Shown: positions 7,831-17,510 of the stretch, one piece after another
How the letters are laid out: every line of letters starts with the position of its first letter
How positions within the stretch are numbered: position 1 is the stretch's first letter
Source: Aliiglaciecola sp. LCG003
Lineage (GTDB): Bacteria > Pseudomonadota > Gammaproteobacteria > Enterobacterales > Alteromonadaceae
Assembly (NCBI RefSeq): GCF_030316135.1
Contig: NZ_CP128185.1
Coordinates: forward strand, 558,001-622,000
Direction of reading: 5' to 3'
Length of the DNA: 64,000 bases
Notes under the pieces: model-generated
Databases searched by the model: none
Told to the model about the DNA's origin: nothing
What the model saw: only the letters and a program-made list of their open reading frames with translations
Position numbers and translations under genes: made by a program

Positions 7831-9415
7831 AAAGCGGTGGTGCAGTCGATGGGCGCACATCTGATTCAATTTCTAATGCAGATAAAATGGCATAGGAAAT
7901 AGCATCGTGTGAGTTGGGTATATCCTTTAGTTCACGGGATTTCGCCAAATCTATATCCGAAGACTCGCCAACCCAAGCTATGACAGGCACTTTAAGCTGA
8001 GAATCGGGTGCTAACATATAGGGTAATCCATGCAAATAAATGTTGTTTTCACCTAAAGATTCTCCGTGGTCGCTGACATACAGCATGGACGTTTCGTACC
8101 TTGGCGTATTCTTCTTTAAAAATCCAATGACTTTAGACAAGAAATGGTCGGTATATAGAATTGTATTATCATAGGCGTTGACGATCTCTTCATCACTACA
8201 CTGACTGAGCTCGTTGGTTTGACAGGCGGGTTTGAAAACTTCAAATTGTCTGGGATAACGTTTGTAATAGGCGGGGCCATGGCTACCCATCTGATGTAAA
8301 ACAATTAAAATATCGTGCTCTTGCAGATCGATATATTCTTGCAATCCAGCAAGCATCCCTTCATCGCGGCACTCTGTATCACATACGGGATTGACCTCAG
8401 GGTCTCGATAACTCTCGTATGGTACGCGATCCGCTACGCCTTTTGAGTCAGAATTATTATCTCGCCACAGCACGCTAATGTCCGCTTTGGCTAAGATATC
8501 TAATACATTTTCAGTATTGCTTGCATCATCAATATCAAACTCATCCCTTGGTAACATAGAAAACATACAGGGCACCGAAACGGCAGTAGACGTGCCGCAA
8601 GCGGTTATCTGGGAATAGTTTATCAAGCGTGACTCTTTGGCAAGATTGGGATTGGTTTGACGCCCGTAGCCATTTAGCGAAAAGTGATCTGCTCGGGCCG
8701 TTTCACCAACCACCACAATGACTAATTCTCTATGTAAATCTGTTAGCGGAATAGATGACCTTGAGGTCATTTTTAAATATACGCTTTGCGCTGTCGATTT
8801 CATATGTTGCGAAGTGATTTTTACTGCAGAATACACAGGATGTAGTGGGTTAGTATAAAACCGCAGTGACTTGTGTTCGCGAATAAAGCTGGCGTATTGA
8901 TCACTAAACAAGAATACACTGGCTACTACAATGCCTATTAAGACCAATCCAGCGGCCAAATTGAATTTAAGGGTGCTGAAGAAAGTTTGCTTACGAATGG
9001 ACGACATAGCAATTAGTACTGATGGTAAAACGCCGAATAAGGAAACTTGTAGAATAAAAGTCCAAGAGATTAAATCAAATGCCTCCGCCGAGTCTGTTTC
9101 TAACATACTACGCAGCATATCGGAGCCAATGATAATGCCGAATTGATCAGTAAAATACCCAGATAACGCTGAAATAATCAATAAGGTAGCGATGGCAATT
9201 TTGGTGGGCAAGATTATATCTAGCAGCAATGCTAATAAACCAATTATTGAAAACAACACCAGAAATAGTGAAATAAGAAAACCGCTGTGCAGATCCCACG
9301 CATAGACTTCAGTGGTTTTGGCAAAGAAAGTCAGATTGCCGGTAATGGATATAAATAGTGCAGTTATAAACAATAGTAATTGTGCTGAGAGCTTGGGTAA
9401 ATAACGATTTAACAT
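7808..9415 (-). CDS. eptA: Phosphoethanolamine transferase, EptA type
   Basis: 535 residues: about five N-terminal membrane helices (residues 10-170) followed by a periplasmic sulfatase-fold domain. VVVGETARADHFSLNGYGR around 234-252 supplies the metal-binding Glu, ACGTSTAVSVPCMFS around 272-286 the nucleophile Thr, and SDHGESLGENNIYLHGLPY the Asp-His metal site. Family reaction: transfer of phosphoethanolamine from phosphatidylethanolamine to lipid A, releasing diacylglycerol, which lowers surface charge and gives polymyxin resistance. Last gene of an apparent four-gene minus-strand operon containing dgkA, which would recycle that diacylglycerol. The acceptor could also be a core sugar. Confidence 0.92.
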   Translation of the reverse strand: MLNRYLPKLSAQLLLFITALFISITGNLTFFAKTTEVYAWDLHSGFLISLFLVLFSIIGLLALLLDIILPTKIAIATLLIISALSGYFTDQFGIIIGSDMLRSMLETDSAEAFDLISWTFILQVSLFGVLPSVLIAMSSIRKQTFFSTLKFNLAAGLVLIGIVVASVFLFSDQYASFIREHKSLRFYTNPLHPVYSAVKITSQHMKSTAQSVYLKMTSRSSIPLTDLHRELVIVVVGETARADHFSLNGYGRQTNPNLAKESRLINYSQITACGTSTAVSVPCMFSMLPRDEFDIDDASNTENVLDILAKADISVLWRDNNSDSKGVADRVPYESYRDPEVNPVCDTECRDEGMLAGLQEYIDLQEHDILIVLHQMGSHGPAYYKRYPRQFEVFKPACQTNELSQCSDEEIVNAYDNTILYTDHFLSKVIGFLKKNTPRYETSMLYVSDHGESLGENNIYLHGLPYMLAPDSQLKVPVIAWVGESSDIDLAKSRELKDIPNSHDAISYAILSALEIESDVRPSTAPPLFILADED

Positions 9416-9473
9416 AGCGATGGACTCTACTTCAATTCGATTTTAATGAGTTCGTTGTCGGTCATATTTGGGC

Positions 9474-9869
9474 TTATATCAGCCAACAGAAAAGGGCTTC
9501 ACCCCATACTAAGGCGAGTAAACTCAATGCAATAAATACTGCGGATGAACCTAAGTCTTTAGCACGCCCGATCAAAACATTGTGTTCCAAAGTCACACTG
9601 TCAGATAATGCTTCGAGGGCAGAGTTGACTATTTCAGCGAATAGCATGAACAGGATGCTTGCAATTAACATCAGCCAGTGCATTCTCGATTGGGCAAGTA
9701 TAAAGCTCAGCGGAGTCAGCAGCAGAGCAAGGGTACATTCTTGTCTAAATGCTGATTCATGGATCCAAGCCGCCCTGAATCCTTTTATAGAACAGGTGGT
9801 GGCTTTTAAAACCCGCTTAAAACCTTGACCGTTGGGTTTATTGACTACTGTATGCATATTGGTATCCAT
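9474..9869 (-). CDS. dgkA: Diacylglycerol kinase DgkA
   Basis: 131 residues with an N-terminal amphipathic part and three membrane helices. AEIVNSALEALSDSV followed by GRAKDLGSSAVFIAL is the conserved catalytic region of the small integral-membrane kinase, which phosphorylates diacylglycerol to phosphatidic acid. Length matches the family (about 120 aa) with a short N-terminal extension; a second ATG at 9857 is an alternative start. Located between the Omp85 gene (46 nt upstream) and eptA (58 nt downstream). Two neighbours, EptA and the LTA-synthase-like protein, belong to families that generate diacylglycerol. Confidence 0.93.
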   Translation of the reverse strand: MDTNMHTVVNKPNGQGFKRVLKATTCSIKGFRAAWIHESAFRQECTLALLLTPLSFILAQSRMHWLMLIASILFMLFAEIVNSALEALSDSVTLEHNVLIGRAKDLGSSAVFIALSLLALVWGEALFCWLI

Positions 9870-9915
9870 GCTAAAAAAGATAGAAAGTGAAAAGATTAAA
9901 ATTGATATTAGTCAT

Positions 9916-11568
9916 CTAAAAGGACTGCTTAATTTGCAGACGCCATTCCCAAGAGTCGACATTAATTGAAGTCGAAAATGGCTTTACGATATCCATATGA
10001 ATAACACTTTTGTGACTAGAACGATTGGAGTATAGTCTAGCGCCGAGGCCCATACTGGCTAATGTAGAATTAGTTTCGTTGAAATCAGTTTGTGAACCAG
10101 ACCAAGCCTTACCTACATCAACAAAGGTTGCAAAACCAACATCTAGTATTTTGTATATATTGTAATCAGTGTACAAACGGGCTTCAATAGAGCCTGATAC
10201 GCTGTTATCACCATGTTGATATTGCAAGGGATAGCCCCGTACCCCATTTTCGTCACCTAGGGTAACAGGATCGTCAAGATACTGATTTTTAGAGGCTGTG
10301 CCTGATAGCCTAGAATAGAAACCGAGTAAATCCGAATAGCGATAAAAATACTCTGCTTTGGCTGAGGTTATCAAGCGATCAGGCTGAGATGTATTGAAGT
10401 CGCTGTTAGCTGACAGGGCTAGCAATAGCAGTCCGTCATTAATATTAAAGCCCTTGGATGCATTCACTTCAAGGTGATAACCAAGGCTGGCACCAGGCGC
10501 CAGATCATTTAGCTCCACCCCGAGTTTGGACTCAAAATGCCAGCCTAAATTGATGTCTTCGGCTTGTTTGATTAAGTAGATCTCGGACATGACCTTGTAG
10601 TCCCGTTGAAGGTACTCAATTCCTATCCATGGGTATTGATAGTGTCGATCTTGTGGCAGCAATAGGGAATCGTTGATAGCGTCTAGATCTGTAGCTAAGA
10701 ATTTTGACTGATCTTCCACTACGCCCATTTTTAGCCTAGTGGTTCTATTGGCATATTCATTTAGTTGCCACCCCATAGCCGCCTCGTAGCGATGGTTCTG
10801 CAAATCAAACCGATTACGAGTTTGGCCGGCCTGGTATATGTCCTGAGTTTTATCATCATGTAAATAGGAGCCAAAAAACATGTTTTTAGCGTGCAGGTCG
10901 TAAAATGGTTTGTCGAAAACAAGGTGGCTAAGTTGCCCGTCATCATTGTCCATTAAATCTACAAAAATAGTAGAGTGGGGGGCAAAGGGCATGGGCGATT
11001 TTAATGTAAACTGATAACCACTGCGCTGCACATCACTACTATATCTTACTCTAGCTCTTATACCCGTACCTAACACATTGTCTTCTTTGATGCCTAAAGA
11101 GAACTTGTTTTCTCCTCCTTTACGCCCAAAGCTGACCGTTGGAATCAATGACCAATTATCCCATGTTGTCACCTCAACATCGGTAGGGTCATCAAAGTTA
11201 CATTGCGGGCTAAACGATACTTTGGCATCTCGAATATAAGGCTGGTTGCGAATGATTCTCTCGGCTTCCAATAAATCATCGTGATCTATTGTATCTCCAG
11301 CTTGAAAGGGTAGGCGCTCTTCAACAACAGCTTGCTGAGTATTAACATGCAGCCAGTTGGCAAAATAATGTATGGCCATAGTGTCTTTTTCCGATTCATC
11401 AAAAATCGGATTAGTGACAATTTTTAATTGACCCACTTTTCGTTTGGTATTGTTAGCAGCCGATTGACTGATATCACTATTAGGTACTTCACAATCACTC
11501 TGCGCAGTGCTGTGAAAAGGTAGCAGTGCGCAAAAAGTGATGAAAACAGAATAAGTAATGCTATTCAT
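9916..11568 (-). CDS. Omp85-family outer membrane protein (BamA/TamA-like, short POTRA region)
   Basis: 550 residues with a signal peptide (ITYSVFITFCALLPFHSTAQ). Residues about 45-130 (LPFQAGDTIDHDDLLEAERIIRNQ, YIRDAKVSF) look like a single POTRA domain. The rest is a beta-barrel with EDNVLGTGIRARV and the late GENGVRGY motif, which corresponds to the conserved VRGF/Y loop of Omp85 proteins, and it ends in an aromatic C-terminal residue (KQSF). Not the essential BamA, which has five POTRA domains. Six nt separate it from the sulfatase gene upstream. It may assemble, export or translocate an envelope product of this operon; its substrate is unknown. Confidence 0.85.
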   Translation of the reverse strand: MNSITYSVFITFCALLPFHSTAQSDCEVPNSDISQSAANNTKRKVGQLKIVTNPIFDESEKDTMAIHYFANWLHVNTQQAVVEERLPFQAGDTIDHDDLLEAERIIRNQPYIRDAKVSFSPQCNFDDPTDVEVTTWDNWSLIPTVSFGRKGGENKFSLGIKEDNVLGTGIRARVRYSSDVQRSGYQFTLKSPMPFAPHSTIFVDLMDNDDGQLSHLVFDKPFYDLHAKNMFFGSYLHDDKTQDIYQAGQTRNRFDLQNHRYEAAMGWQLNEYANRTTRLKMGVVEDQSKFLATDLDAINDSLLLPQDRHYQYPWIGIEYLQRDYKVMSEIYLIKQAEDINLGWHFESKLGVELNDLAPGASLGYHLEVNASKGFNINDGLLLLALSANSDFNTSQPDRLITSAKAEYFYRYSDLLGFYSRLSGTASKNQYLDDPVTLGDENGVRGYPLQYQHGDNSVSGSIEARLYTDYNIYKILDVGFATFVDVGKAWSGSQTDFNETNSTLASMGLGARLYSNRSSHKSVIHMDIVKPFSTSINVDSWEWRLQIKQSF

Positions 11569-11574
11569 GGCAAC

Positions 11575-13521
11575 TCAAGGCAGACGATATGCCTTGTCCT
11601 TATATGTATAAACAGGCCAAAGGGAGTGGGCTAGTGCGCGTTTTTGCAATACCGGATCCGCAGGTACCGGATATAATGTCTTATTGGCATAGGTGAACTG
11701 TTGGGGTTTTTGCTGCTTTTGCAGCACAACAACTTTATCGTTTTCCATATAGGCTTGGGTGCCGGCAAACTGCATTATGGCCCGCCCGGGAATTTCATTA
11801 ATATCCTGACGAGTTAAATCTATGCCAATGGCTGGGTGCTTAGATTCCACCCCAATTAAAGAAAGGAGCGTGGGCAGCATGTCCACTTGGCTGGTAACTC
11901 GTTGAACTGCCACAGGGTCGATATCTGCGCCCATAATCAATCCTGGTATCCTAAATTTACTAATAGGCACAAGTTCGTTGCCGTACACTCTATCGCTGTG
12001 ATCAGCGATGATAAGAAATACGGTATCTTTCCAATAGTCCGATTGTTTAGCCTTTTCAATAAATTCCCCAAGGGCGTAATCGGCATATTTCACCGCATTG
12101 GCGACGGTATTTTTGGGTTGTTCAGCCAAGTCGATTCGACCATCAGGAAATTCAAATGGCGAATGATTTGTTGAGGTAAATACCAGACTGAAAAAGGGTT
12201 GTTCGTCACCAGACATAGCTTCAAAAGTTGCATGGGCTTGGTTGAGCAAATCCTCATCTGACACCCCCCAAGAGCCTACAAACTCGGGGTTCACAAAATC
12301 TTTCTGTTCGATAATCTGATTAAAGCCATTGTTGGAAAAGAAACGCTTCATGTTGTCGAAATGCGCTTCACCACCATATATAAAAGAGGTTTGATAATTT
12401 TGATCTGCTAATAATTGAGCTATAGTGAAAAAGTTATTTTGACTGCCGCCCAATTTAACCACAGAACGAGCGGGGGTGGGTAAGAAGCCAGTTATTACGG
12501 CTTCGATACCGCGCACCGAGCGAGTGCCAGTAGCATATAAATTTTCAAACCATATGCCCTGATTGGATAAACGGTCTAGATTAGGGGTTATATCTCTGCC
12601 ACCCAAACTTCCCACAAAGTCAGCACCTAGGCTCTCTTCTAATATGATGACTAAGTTTTTACGAGTTGCTGGTTTATTAATTCTTTGCGAGTGTAATGTT
12701 GGGATATTTGGGTCTAAAAACTCACTTGGACTCAAATTCATCGAATTGAATACTTCAGATAACACCTCGGATTTGGCTAATTCTCCGTACTCCGGCATAC
12801 CATTTTGTTCATGACGAAGTTTTTCGTAAAGGGCATAGGCTACAGAATAGCCTGAGCTCAACGGTAATGAATTGACTAAGGTATCTGATGAGAACGCCAC
12901 AGTGCTTGGATTAACTGGCCTATGACCCACTGTCGATCTGGCCGCACTAACACACAGGATTAGCCCTAATACCGTCAATAATGGCGCACTCCAAAATATG
13001 GCGGGTCGGCTCTGAGACTCGAAGTACTTTAGCAGTCGGCCGAAATACCAGGTTAAGGTTGCGGTAACCGAAATCGCTAGGAAAAGCTGCAAAGGTACGG
13101 CTTTTAATAGCATTGAAATGACTTCTTTGGGATAGGCTAGGTACTCAATCATTAACACATTTGGTCGAAAATCATATTGACCAATAAAATTTGGAGTGAT
13201 GCATTCAACGAATATTAACAATGCTGCTACTATCAAAAAATAAATTCGTAAAACCGGCATGGTCACGGCATAAGTCAGTCGGTTGAGCGACAACAAGGGG
13301 ACCAGTAAAACTGGAATGATAATTAGTTGGGCCAATAGCACCAAATCAAATCGAACCCCCTGCAATAATACATACCAAACGCCATCAACCGCAGCTACAC
13401 GGTCCAATTGCCAAACCACAAGTAAGGCTCGGCTAAGACTTAAAAATACTAATCCACAAGCTAAAAATCCTAGAATCGGCAGTGTCCAACGGTAATGATC
13501 GCGTTCCACAATGTTACTCAA
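11575..13521 (-). CDS. LTA-synthase-like membrane sulfatase (phosphoglycerol transferase family)
   Basis: 648 residues: about five N-terminal membrane helices (20-200), then an extracytoplasmic sulfatase-type domain. Landmarks are LVIILEESLGADFVGSLGG (metal ligand Glu), ATGTRSVRG (nucleophile Thr region), FIYGGEAHFDNMKRFF, and LIIADHSDRVYG (Asp-His metal site). The family includes LtaS and MdoB, which move phosphoglycerol from phosphatidylglycerol and leave diacylglycerol. The start is TTG at 13521, directly after an in-frame stop, with no strong ribosome site; GTG 13509 is the alternative. First gene of the minus-strand operon, divergent from the two-component system. Confidence 0.85.
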   Translation of the reverse strand: MSNIVERDHYRWTLPILGFLACGLVFLSLSRALLVVWQLDRVAAVDGVWYVLLQGVRFDLVLLAQLIIIPVLLVPLLSLNRLTYAVTMPVLRIYFLIVAALLIFVECITPNFIGQYDFRPNVLMIEYLAYPKEVISMLLKAVPLQLFLAISVTATLTWYFGRLLKYFESQSRPAIFWSAPLLTVLGLILCVSAARSTVGHRPVNPSTVAFSSDTLVNSLPLSSGYSVAYALYEKLRHEQNGMPEYGELAKSEVLSEVFNSMNLSPSEFLDPNIPTLHSQRINKPATRKNLVIILEESLGADFVGSLGGRDITPNLDRLSNQGIWFENLYATGTRSVRGIEAVITGFLPTPARSVVKLGGSQNNFFTIAQLLADQNYQTSFIYGGEAHFDNMKRFFSNNGFNQIIEQKDFVNPEFVGSWGVSDEDLLNQAHATFEAMSGDEQPFFSLVFTSTNHSPFEFPDGRIDLAEQPKNTVANAVKYADYALGEFIEKAKQSDYWKDTVFLIIADHSDRVYGNELVPISKFRIPGLIMGADIDPVAVQRVTSQVDMLPTLLSLIGVESKHPAIGIDLTRQDINEIPGRAIMQFAGTQAYMENDKVVVLQKQQKPQQFTYANKTLYPVPADPVLQKRALAHSLWPVYTYKDKAYRLP

Positions 13522-13555
13522 TTAATGTATCAGGCGGGCAGTCTATAGGTGCATA

Positions 13556-13573
13556 TGTGAACCAAATGTCACA
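13556..13573. promoter_or_regulatory. Inverted repeat in the divergent promoter region (possible operator)
   Basis: TGTGA and TCACA are separated by 8 bp (extended ATGTGA/TCACAT arms with an 8 bp spacer) in the 96 bp between the divergent sulfatase operon and the response-regulator gene. The spacer is 2 bp too long for a CRP site. It may be a regulator site shared by both transcripts; this is a position-based guess. Confidence 0.3.
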
Positions 13574-13617
13574 TCAGAGACTCGAAAAAGGAGTTGTAGA
13601 TCAAAAGTGCTCCGAAT

Positions 13618-14301
13618 ATGCTGTGTAATATGAAAATTTTGCTATTAGAAGATAATGTTCAACTCGCTGAATCTCTGGGTGAATACTTGGAAGGTGTCGG
13701 TTGTGAGTTGGATTATGCGTATAACGCAAAATCCTGTGTAAAGTTAGTCGAACAAAATCAATATGATGCCCTGGTGTTAGATATTTCCATGCCTGGCATG
13801 ACGGGGTTACAGGCTTGTGAAGAGATACGCCAACGATTGCAAGTTGCCACCCCCTTATTATTCTTAACCGCCAGAGATAGTTTAGAAGACAAACTGATTG
13901 GATTTAACACGGGTTGTGATGACTACTTGGTTAAGCCTTTTGCGCCTGAAGAATTACACTGCCGTTTAAAGGCTTTGGAAGCTAGGGGGCCAAGACGAGA
14001 CATAGGCATGCAGACATTTGGTGTGCTAACCATCAATCATGTTCACCAGAGCGTGGAGCGCGAAGGCATAACTATTCAATTGCACGCTACTCAGTTCAAT
14101 CTTCTCAAGCAACTGATTAAAGCGAGCCCTAATGTGGTTTCAAGAGAAACATTAGAGCATGCGGTGTGGGGCGATGATCTGCCAGAAAGTGACGCCCTTC
14201 GCACCCATATGTATCGACTGCGTAATACGCTAGATAGACCTTTTAAAACGCCATTAATCACCACTGTACATGGAAAAGGTTACCGCCTTGAAACACACTA
14301 A
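13618..14301 (+). CDS. OmpR-family response regulator
   Basis: 227 residues. Receiver domain 1-120 with EDN at 11-13, phospho-acceptor D55 (VLDISMPGM) and K106 (DDYLVKPF); winged-helix DNA-binding domain from about 128 to 225 ending in THMYRLRNTLDRP and TTVHGKGYRLE. Complete and typical in length. A second in-frame ATG at 13630 (MKILLLEDN) is an equally likely start because neither has a well-placed ribosome site. It overlaps the kinase gene by 32 nt. Divergence from the EptA/DgkA/LtaS-like operon suggests that it regulates that operon, as PmrA or CarR-type systems do elsewhere. Confidence 0.92.
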   Translation: MLCNMKILLLEDNVQLAESLGEYLEGVGCELDYAYNAKSCVKLVEQNQYDALVLDISMPGMTGLQACEEIRQRLQVATPLLFLTARDSLEDKLIGFNTGCDDYLVKPFAPEELHCRLKALEARGPRRDIGMQTFGVLTINHVHQSVEREGITIQLHATQFNLLKQLIKASPNVVSRETLEHAVWGDDLPESDALRTHMYRLRNTLDRPFKTPLITTVHGKGYRLETH

Positions 14302-15511
14302 AGCGATTCAAAATAAATTAACTGGCGCATTTATTATTACCACCTTTGTGATCAGTAGTTTGTACGGTTTATTGGTATTTAACGCCATGAAATATACCGA
14401 GGATGATATTCTTAACAGGCGACTATTAGCAGAAGCTGAATATTATTTCGACCAGGTCAAGAGTCAACCCTTGCAGGCGCTTTTGCCTGCCTCAAAAGGT
14501 CTTGTTAGTTATTTGTCCAGCTCTGCAGATTTGCCAGACTGGCTAAAAGCTGAACCCCTAGGTACGCGCGAATTACATGATAAAGAGTTGCACGTTGGGG
14601 TGTTTACTGTGCCGGGTACTAACGAGCGTTTGTACTTGTCATTGAACGAGCTAGAGTTGTCTAGCCTTGAAGGCGACCTATCAACACTGTTCTTAGTTCT
14701 TCTATCGGTAGGAGCAATGATTACCGTAGTTGGCTTGATGATAGGCTTATTTTTTAGTCGAGCCATTTCACAACCTATAATTAAATTAACAGAAGATGTT
14801 GAGAACAAGCAACGTAGTGGTAATACTCCATTTTACGGTGCAGATAGAAACGATGAAGTGGGCGCACTTAGCCGAGCGTTTAGTGGCTTGATAGGGCGCT
14901 TACAAGGATTTTTAGAGCGGGAAAAAGAGTTTACCCGTTACGCCAGTCACGAATTACGCACACCCATATCGTTAATTAAAAACGCCATCGCGGTGTTGCG
15001 TTTACCACAGCAAGATCCGCAGCGATATGAGCGTAATATTGGTCGAATTGAAAGTGCGACACTAGAGCTGCAAAGTCTAGTGGATACCTTTTTAACCCTA
15101 GGTCGAGAGACCTCCACTGAGTCCCAAAAAAACGTGGCACTTGTCGATGTCATCCAACATAACCTAGAGCGCAATCAACAGGTTAATGTCGGCAAGAAGT
15201 TTGATATAGAATTATCAATTCAGAGTGTCCCAGAGGTCATCAAGGGGGATAAAAAATTAATTGATATCTTAATCGATAACATTATTCGCAATATCTACAC
15301 TCACGCCGATTCGACGGCAACCATTGTCATTAACAAGCATTCTATTTTATTTGAAAACAATTTTGTCGAGAACCCACGAGATTCGCTAGATAGAAAGACC
15401 TATGGCTTAGAGATCATATATAAGTTGGTGGATAAATGTGGATTCAAAATGACTAGAAAGGTGACCGATAAAAGCTATTTCATTGAGCTGATTCTGGAAG
15501 CCAATGAATAA
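14270..15511 (+). CDS. Sensor histidine kinase with an atypical ATP-binding domain
   Basis: 413 residues: membrane helix about 18-38, a periplasmic domain of about 100 residues, second helix about 137-163, HAMP domain about 165-215, dimerisation/phosphotransfer domain with H227 in YASHELRTP, then an ATPase domain. The N-box DNIIRNIYTHA (337-347) and a G2-like YGLEII (378-383) are present, but the usual DxGxG box is replaced by FENNFVENP (361-369) and the ATP lid is very short. The start overlaps the regulator gene by 32 nt. Together they probably sense envelope stress or cationic peptides, by analogy with neighbours. Confidence 0.9.
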   Translation: MEKVTALKHTKAIQNKLTGAFIITTFVISSLYGLLVFNAMKYTEDDILNRRLLAEAEYYFDQVKSQPLQALLPASKGLVSYLSSSADLPDWLKAEPLGTRELHDKELHVGVFTVPGTNERLYLSLNELELSSLEGDLSTLFLVLLSVGAMITVVGLMIGLFFSRAISQPIIKLTEDVENKQRSGNTPFYGADRNDEVGALSRAFSGLIGRLQGFLEREKEFTRYASHELRTPISLIKNAIAVLRLPQQDPQRYERNIGRIESATLELQSLVDTFLTLGRETSTESQKNVALVDVIQHNLERNQQVNVGKKFDIELSIQSVPEVIKGDKKLIDILIDNIIRNIYTHADSTATIVINKHSILFENNFVENPRDSLDRKTYGLEIIYKLVDKCGFKMTRKVTDKSYFIELILEANE

Positions 15512-15586
15512 CAACAAATATAGATTAAACAGCGCTCAAATGTGCTCATGTAGCTGATGGCAGCAATGCGCCGTGCAGGACTAAAA

Positions 15587-15623
15587 ACTGTCGGTTTCAT
15601 CTTGAAGAGATGGAACCGACAGT
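15587..15623. terminator. Long hairpin between convergent genes (bidirectional terminator-like)
   Basis: A 16 bp stem (15587-15602 with 15608-15623, one mismatch) with a 5 nt loop lies between the kinase stop (15511) and the receptor stop (15637). There is no clear U-tract, so termination efficiency is uncertain, but the position between two convergent stops fits a terminator or an RNA-end stabiliser. Confidence 0.55.
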
Positions 15624-15636
15624 AGCATTCATTCGG

Positions 15637-17331
15637 TTAAACAATAAATACTTTGAGGTTAGCGTGAAGCTCAGTAACTCGTTGGCTAATGGTGTTATTC
15701 GCATTCATCGTTGCCTTTGCACCTTCTTCTGTTACGTCGGCAAGTTGACTGATATTGATTAAATTACGGTTAATCTCTTCGGCAACCGCGGATTGCTCTT
15801 CAACTGCCGCTGCAACTTGTAGGTTCAGATCAGATATTTCTTCAATGGCGACTGCTGTTGTTTCAAAAGTTTCACTCGTTGTGGCGCTTTTTTGCAGACA
15901 GATACTCGCGCTATCGCTACCTTTGCTCATGCTTGCTACGGCATTGCTTGCTTCAGCTTTTAATCTTACCAGCAGGGCTTGGATATCAACTGTTGAAGTC
16001 TGTGTGCGTTGGGCTAAAGTACGGACTTCATCAGCAACCACTGCAAATCCTCGACCTGTCTCGCCCGCTCGAGCGGCTTCGATGGCAGCGTTTAGAGCCA
16101 GTAGATTGGTTTGCTCGGCAATACCTTGAATTGCTTCGAGTACACTACCGATGTTATTTGTTTCAGATACTAGATTTTGAATAACATTAGACGCTTCACT
16201 TACTTCGTCAGACAATTGCTGCATGATTGATTGTGTATCTAGGGCATCTTTCTTACCTTGCATAACATTATCTTTTACACGCTGTGTCACTTCAGCAGAG
16301 TGAGCAGCATTTCTTGCAACTTCTTGGGTTGTGGTGCTCATTTCGGTTACCGCAGTCGCCACCATCTCGGTCTCTAGGCGTTGTTTTGATACGTTGTGTT
16401 CGGTTTCGCTCATGGTTTGCATAGCAATTTGTGACGATACTCCAAGCTCATCGGCTTGCAGATTAGTGTTAGAGATGAGTACCCGTAACACAGCTGTAAA
16501 TTTATTAAATGCTCGTGCTACATCACCTATTTCATCCTTGGCGGTATCATTTAGGGAAACGGTAAGATCACCATCGCCTTCAGCAATTTCAGCTAAACGC
16601 TTAGCTAACTGGTTAACTGGACGGGCAATTGCACGACCAATTACAATCGGTAAAATGATACCGATTATTGTTGCTATGACAAAAGTAACAATGATCCAAA
16701 TGATACCACGTTGTTCATCGTGCTCGGCTGTTATAGCTGCTTCTAGGGTGAAGTTTTGGATATCATTTAACTGGGCACTAATTTCTTCCGTCACCTTCTT
16801 TTGTAATTCTTCAACCTCTATAGCTTGTTCAGCTAAATCAGAAATGTTCATTGATTGGGATTGAGCTAGAAGAGTAACTATTTGGCTATTTAATGTTTTG
16901 TAATGTTGTTCTATTTTTTTCAAGTTTTTCAATACACTCTGAGACTTTTGATTGATTTTCTCAGAATGATTTTGTTGCAGCATTTTATTGACATGACTTT
17001 CAGCTGTATCTATTTCAGCTAATACTTTTGTGGTAATTGAGTTAAATTGCTGTTTAGTGTTACTGAGTTTACCAAGGCCGTTGCCAATATTTTGCTCAGC
17101 CAATGCCATGTGGAACAAAGCTCGTTCAAATAGGATAGATTGTTCTGCTTGATGTTCTGAAATAAGTGTAAGCATGTTAGCTAGCGGGATATCTTCTTCT
17201 GCAATGTACTTTATTTCTTCACCTAGCTTTGCCATCTGAAGCATAGCAATGATGCCCATCACTATCATCAATGAAAGTTGGCAAAACCCCAGTATCTGTA
17301 TTTTAGTGCCAATCTTAAACTTGCTAAACAT
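15637..17331 (-). CDS. Methyl-accepting chemotaxis protein
   Basis: 564 residues from ATG 17331 (AGGA 9 nt upstream; a start at 17355 has no such site). Layout: N-terminal membrane helix (about 10-35), a periplasmic four-helix sensor of about 175 residues, second helix around 210-235 ([19 protein letters not shown]), HAMP domain, and a signalling domain with the highly conserved hairpin [21 protein letters not shown]-type sequence. It senses an unknown ligand and signals to CheA/CheW. No che genes are nearby and the gene is monocistronic. Confidence 0.93.
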   Translation of the reverse strand: MFSKFKIGTKIQILGFCQLSLMIVMGIIAMLQMAKLGEEIKYIAEEDIPLANMLTLISEHQAEQSILFERALFHMALAEQNIGNGLGKLSNTKQQFNSITTKVLAEIDTAESHVNKMLQQNHSEKINQKSQSVLKNLKKIEQHYKTLNSQIVTLLAQSQSMNISDLAEQAIEVEELQKKVTEEISAQLNDIQNFTLEAAITAEHDEQRGIIWIIVTFVIATIIGIILPIVIGRAIARPVNQLAKRLAEIAEGDGDLTVSLNDTAKDEIGDVARAFNKFTAVLRVLISNTNLQADELGVSSQIAMQTMSETEHNVSKQRLETEMVATAVTEMSTTTQEVARNAAHSAEVTQRVKDNVMQGKKDALDTQSIMQQLSDEVSEASNVIQNLVSETNNIGSVLEAIQGIAEQTNLLALNAAIEAARAGETGRGFAVVADEVRTLAQRTQTSTVDIQALLVRLKAEASNAVASMSKGSDSASICLQKSATTSETFETTAVAIEEISDLNLQVAAAVEEQSAVAEEINRNLINISQLADVTEEGAKATMNANNTISQRVTELHANLKVFIV

Positions 17332-17385
17332 TGGATTATTTCCTATCTTAAACACGGCCTTGGAAAGGCTTGCTTACGTTAAAGT

Positions 17386-17412
17386 TTCAACGACGGTTAT
17401 ACCGTCGTTGAA
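17386..17412. terminator. Perfect 12 bp hairpin (terminator-like)
   Basis: TTCAACGACGGT and ACCGTCGTTGAA form a perfect 12 bp stem with a 3 nt loop, downstream of the 154-residue protein gene and just upstream of the chemotaxis receptor on the minus strand. The flank on that strand is only weakly T-rich. It probably separates the two transcripts. Confidence 0.55.
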
Positions 17413-17510
17413 TTTGTCAATTACCATAAAGACAGGGTGAAATTTGGGCGCTTTCAGTTCTTAATAAAGATAGAAACCCTCGTAGCAATGCAGTCCAGAT
17501 TACAGAAGTC

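Noticed and set aside
13556-13573. CRP-like site TGTGA...TCACA in the divergent promoter
   Set aside because: The spacer is 8 bp instead of the 6 bp needed for CRP; kept only as a low-confidence inverted repeat.
15755-16864. Plus-strand frames opposite the chemotaxis receptor
   Set aside because: The minus-strand receptor has complete domain structure; the opposite frames are an effect of codon bias.
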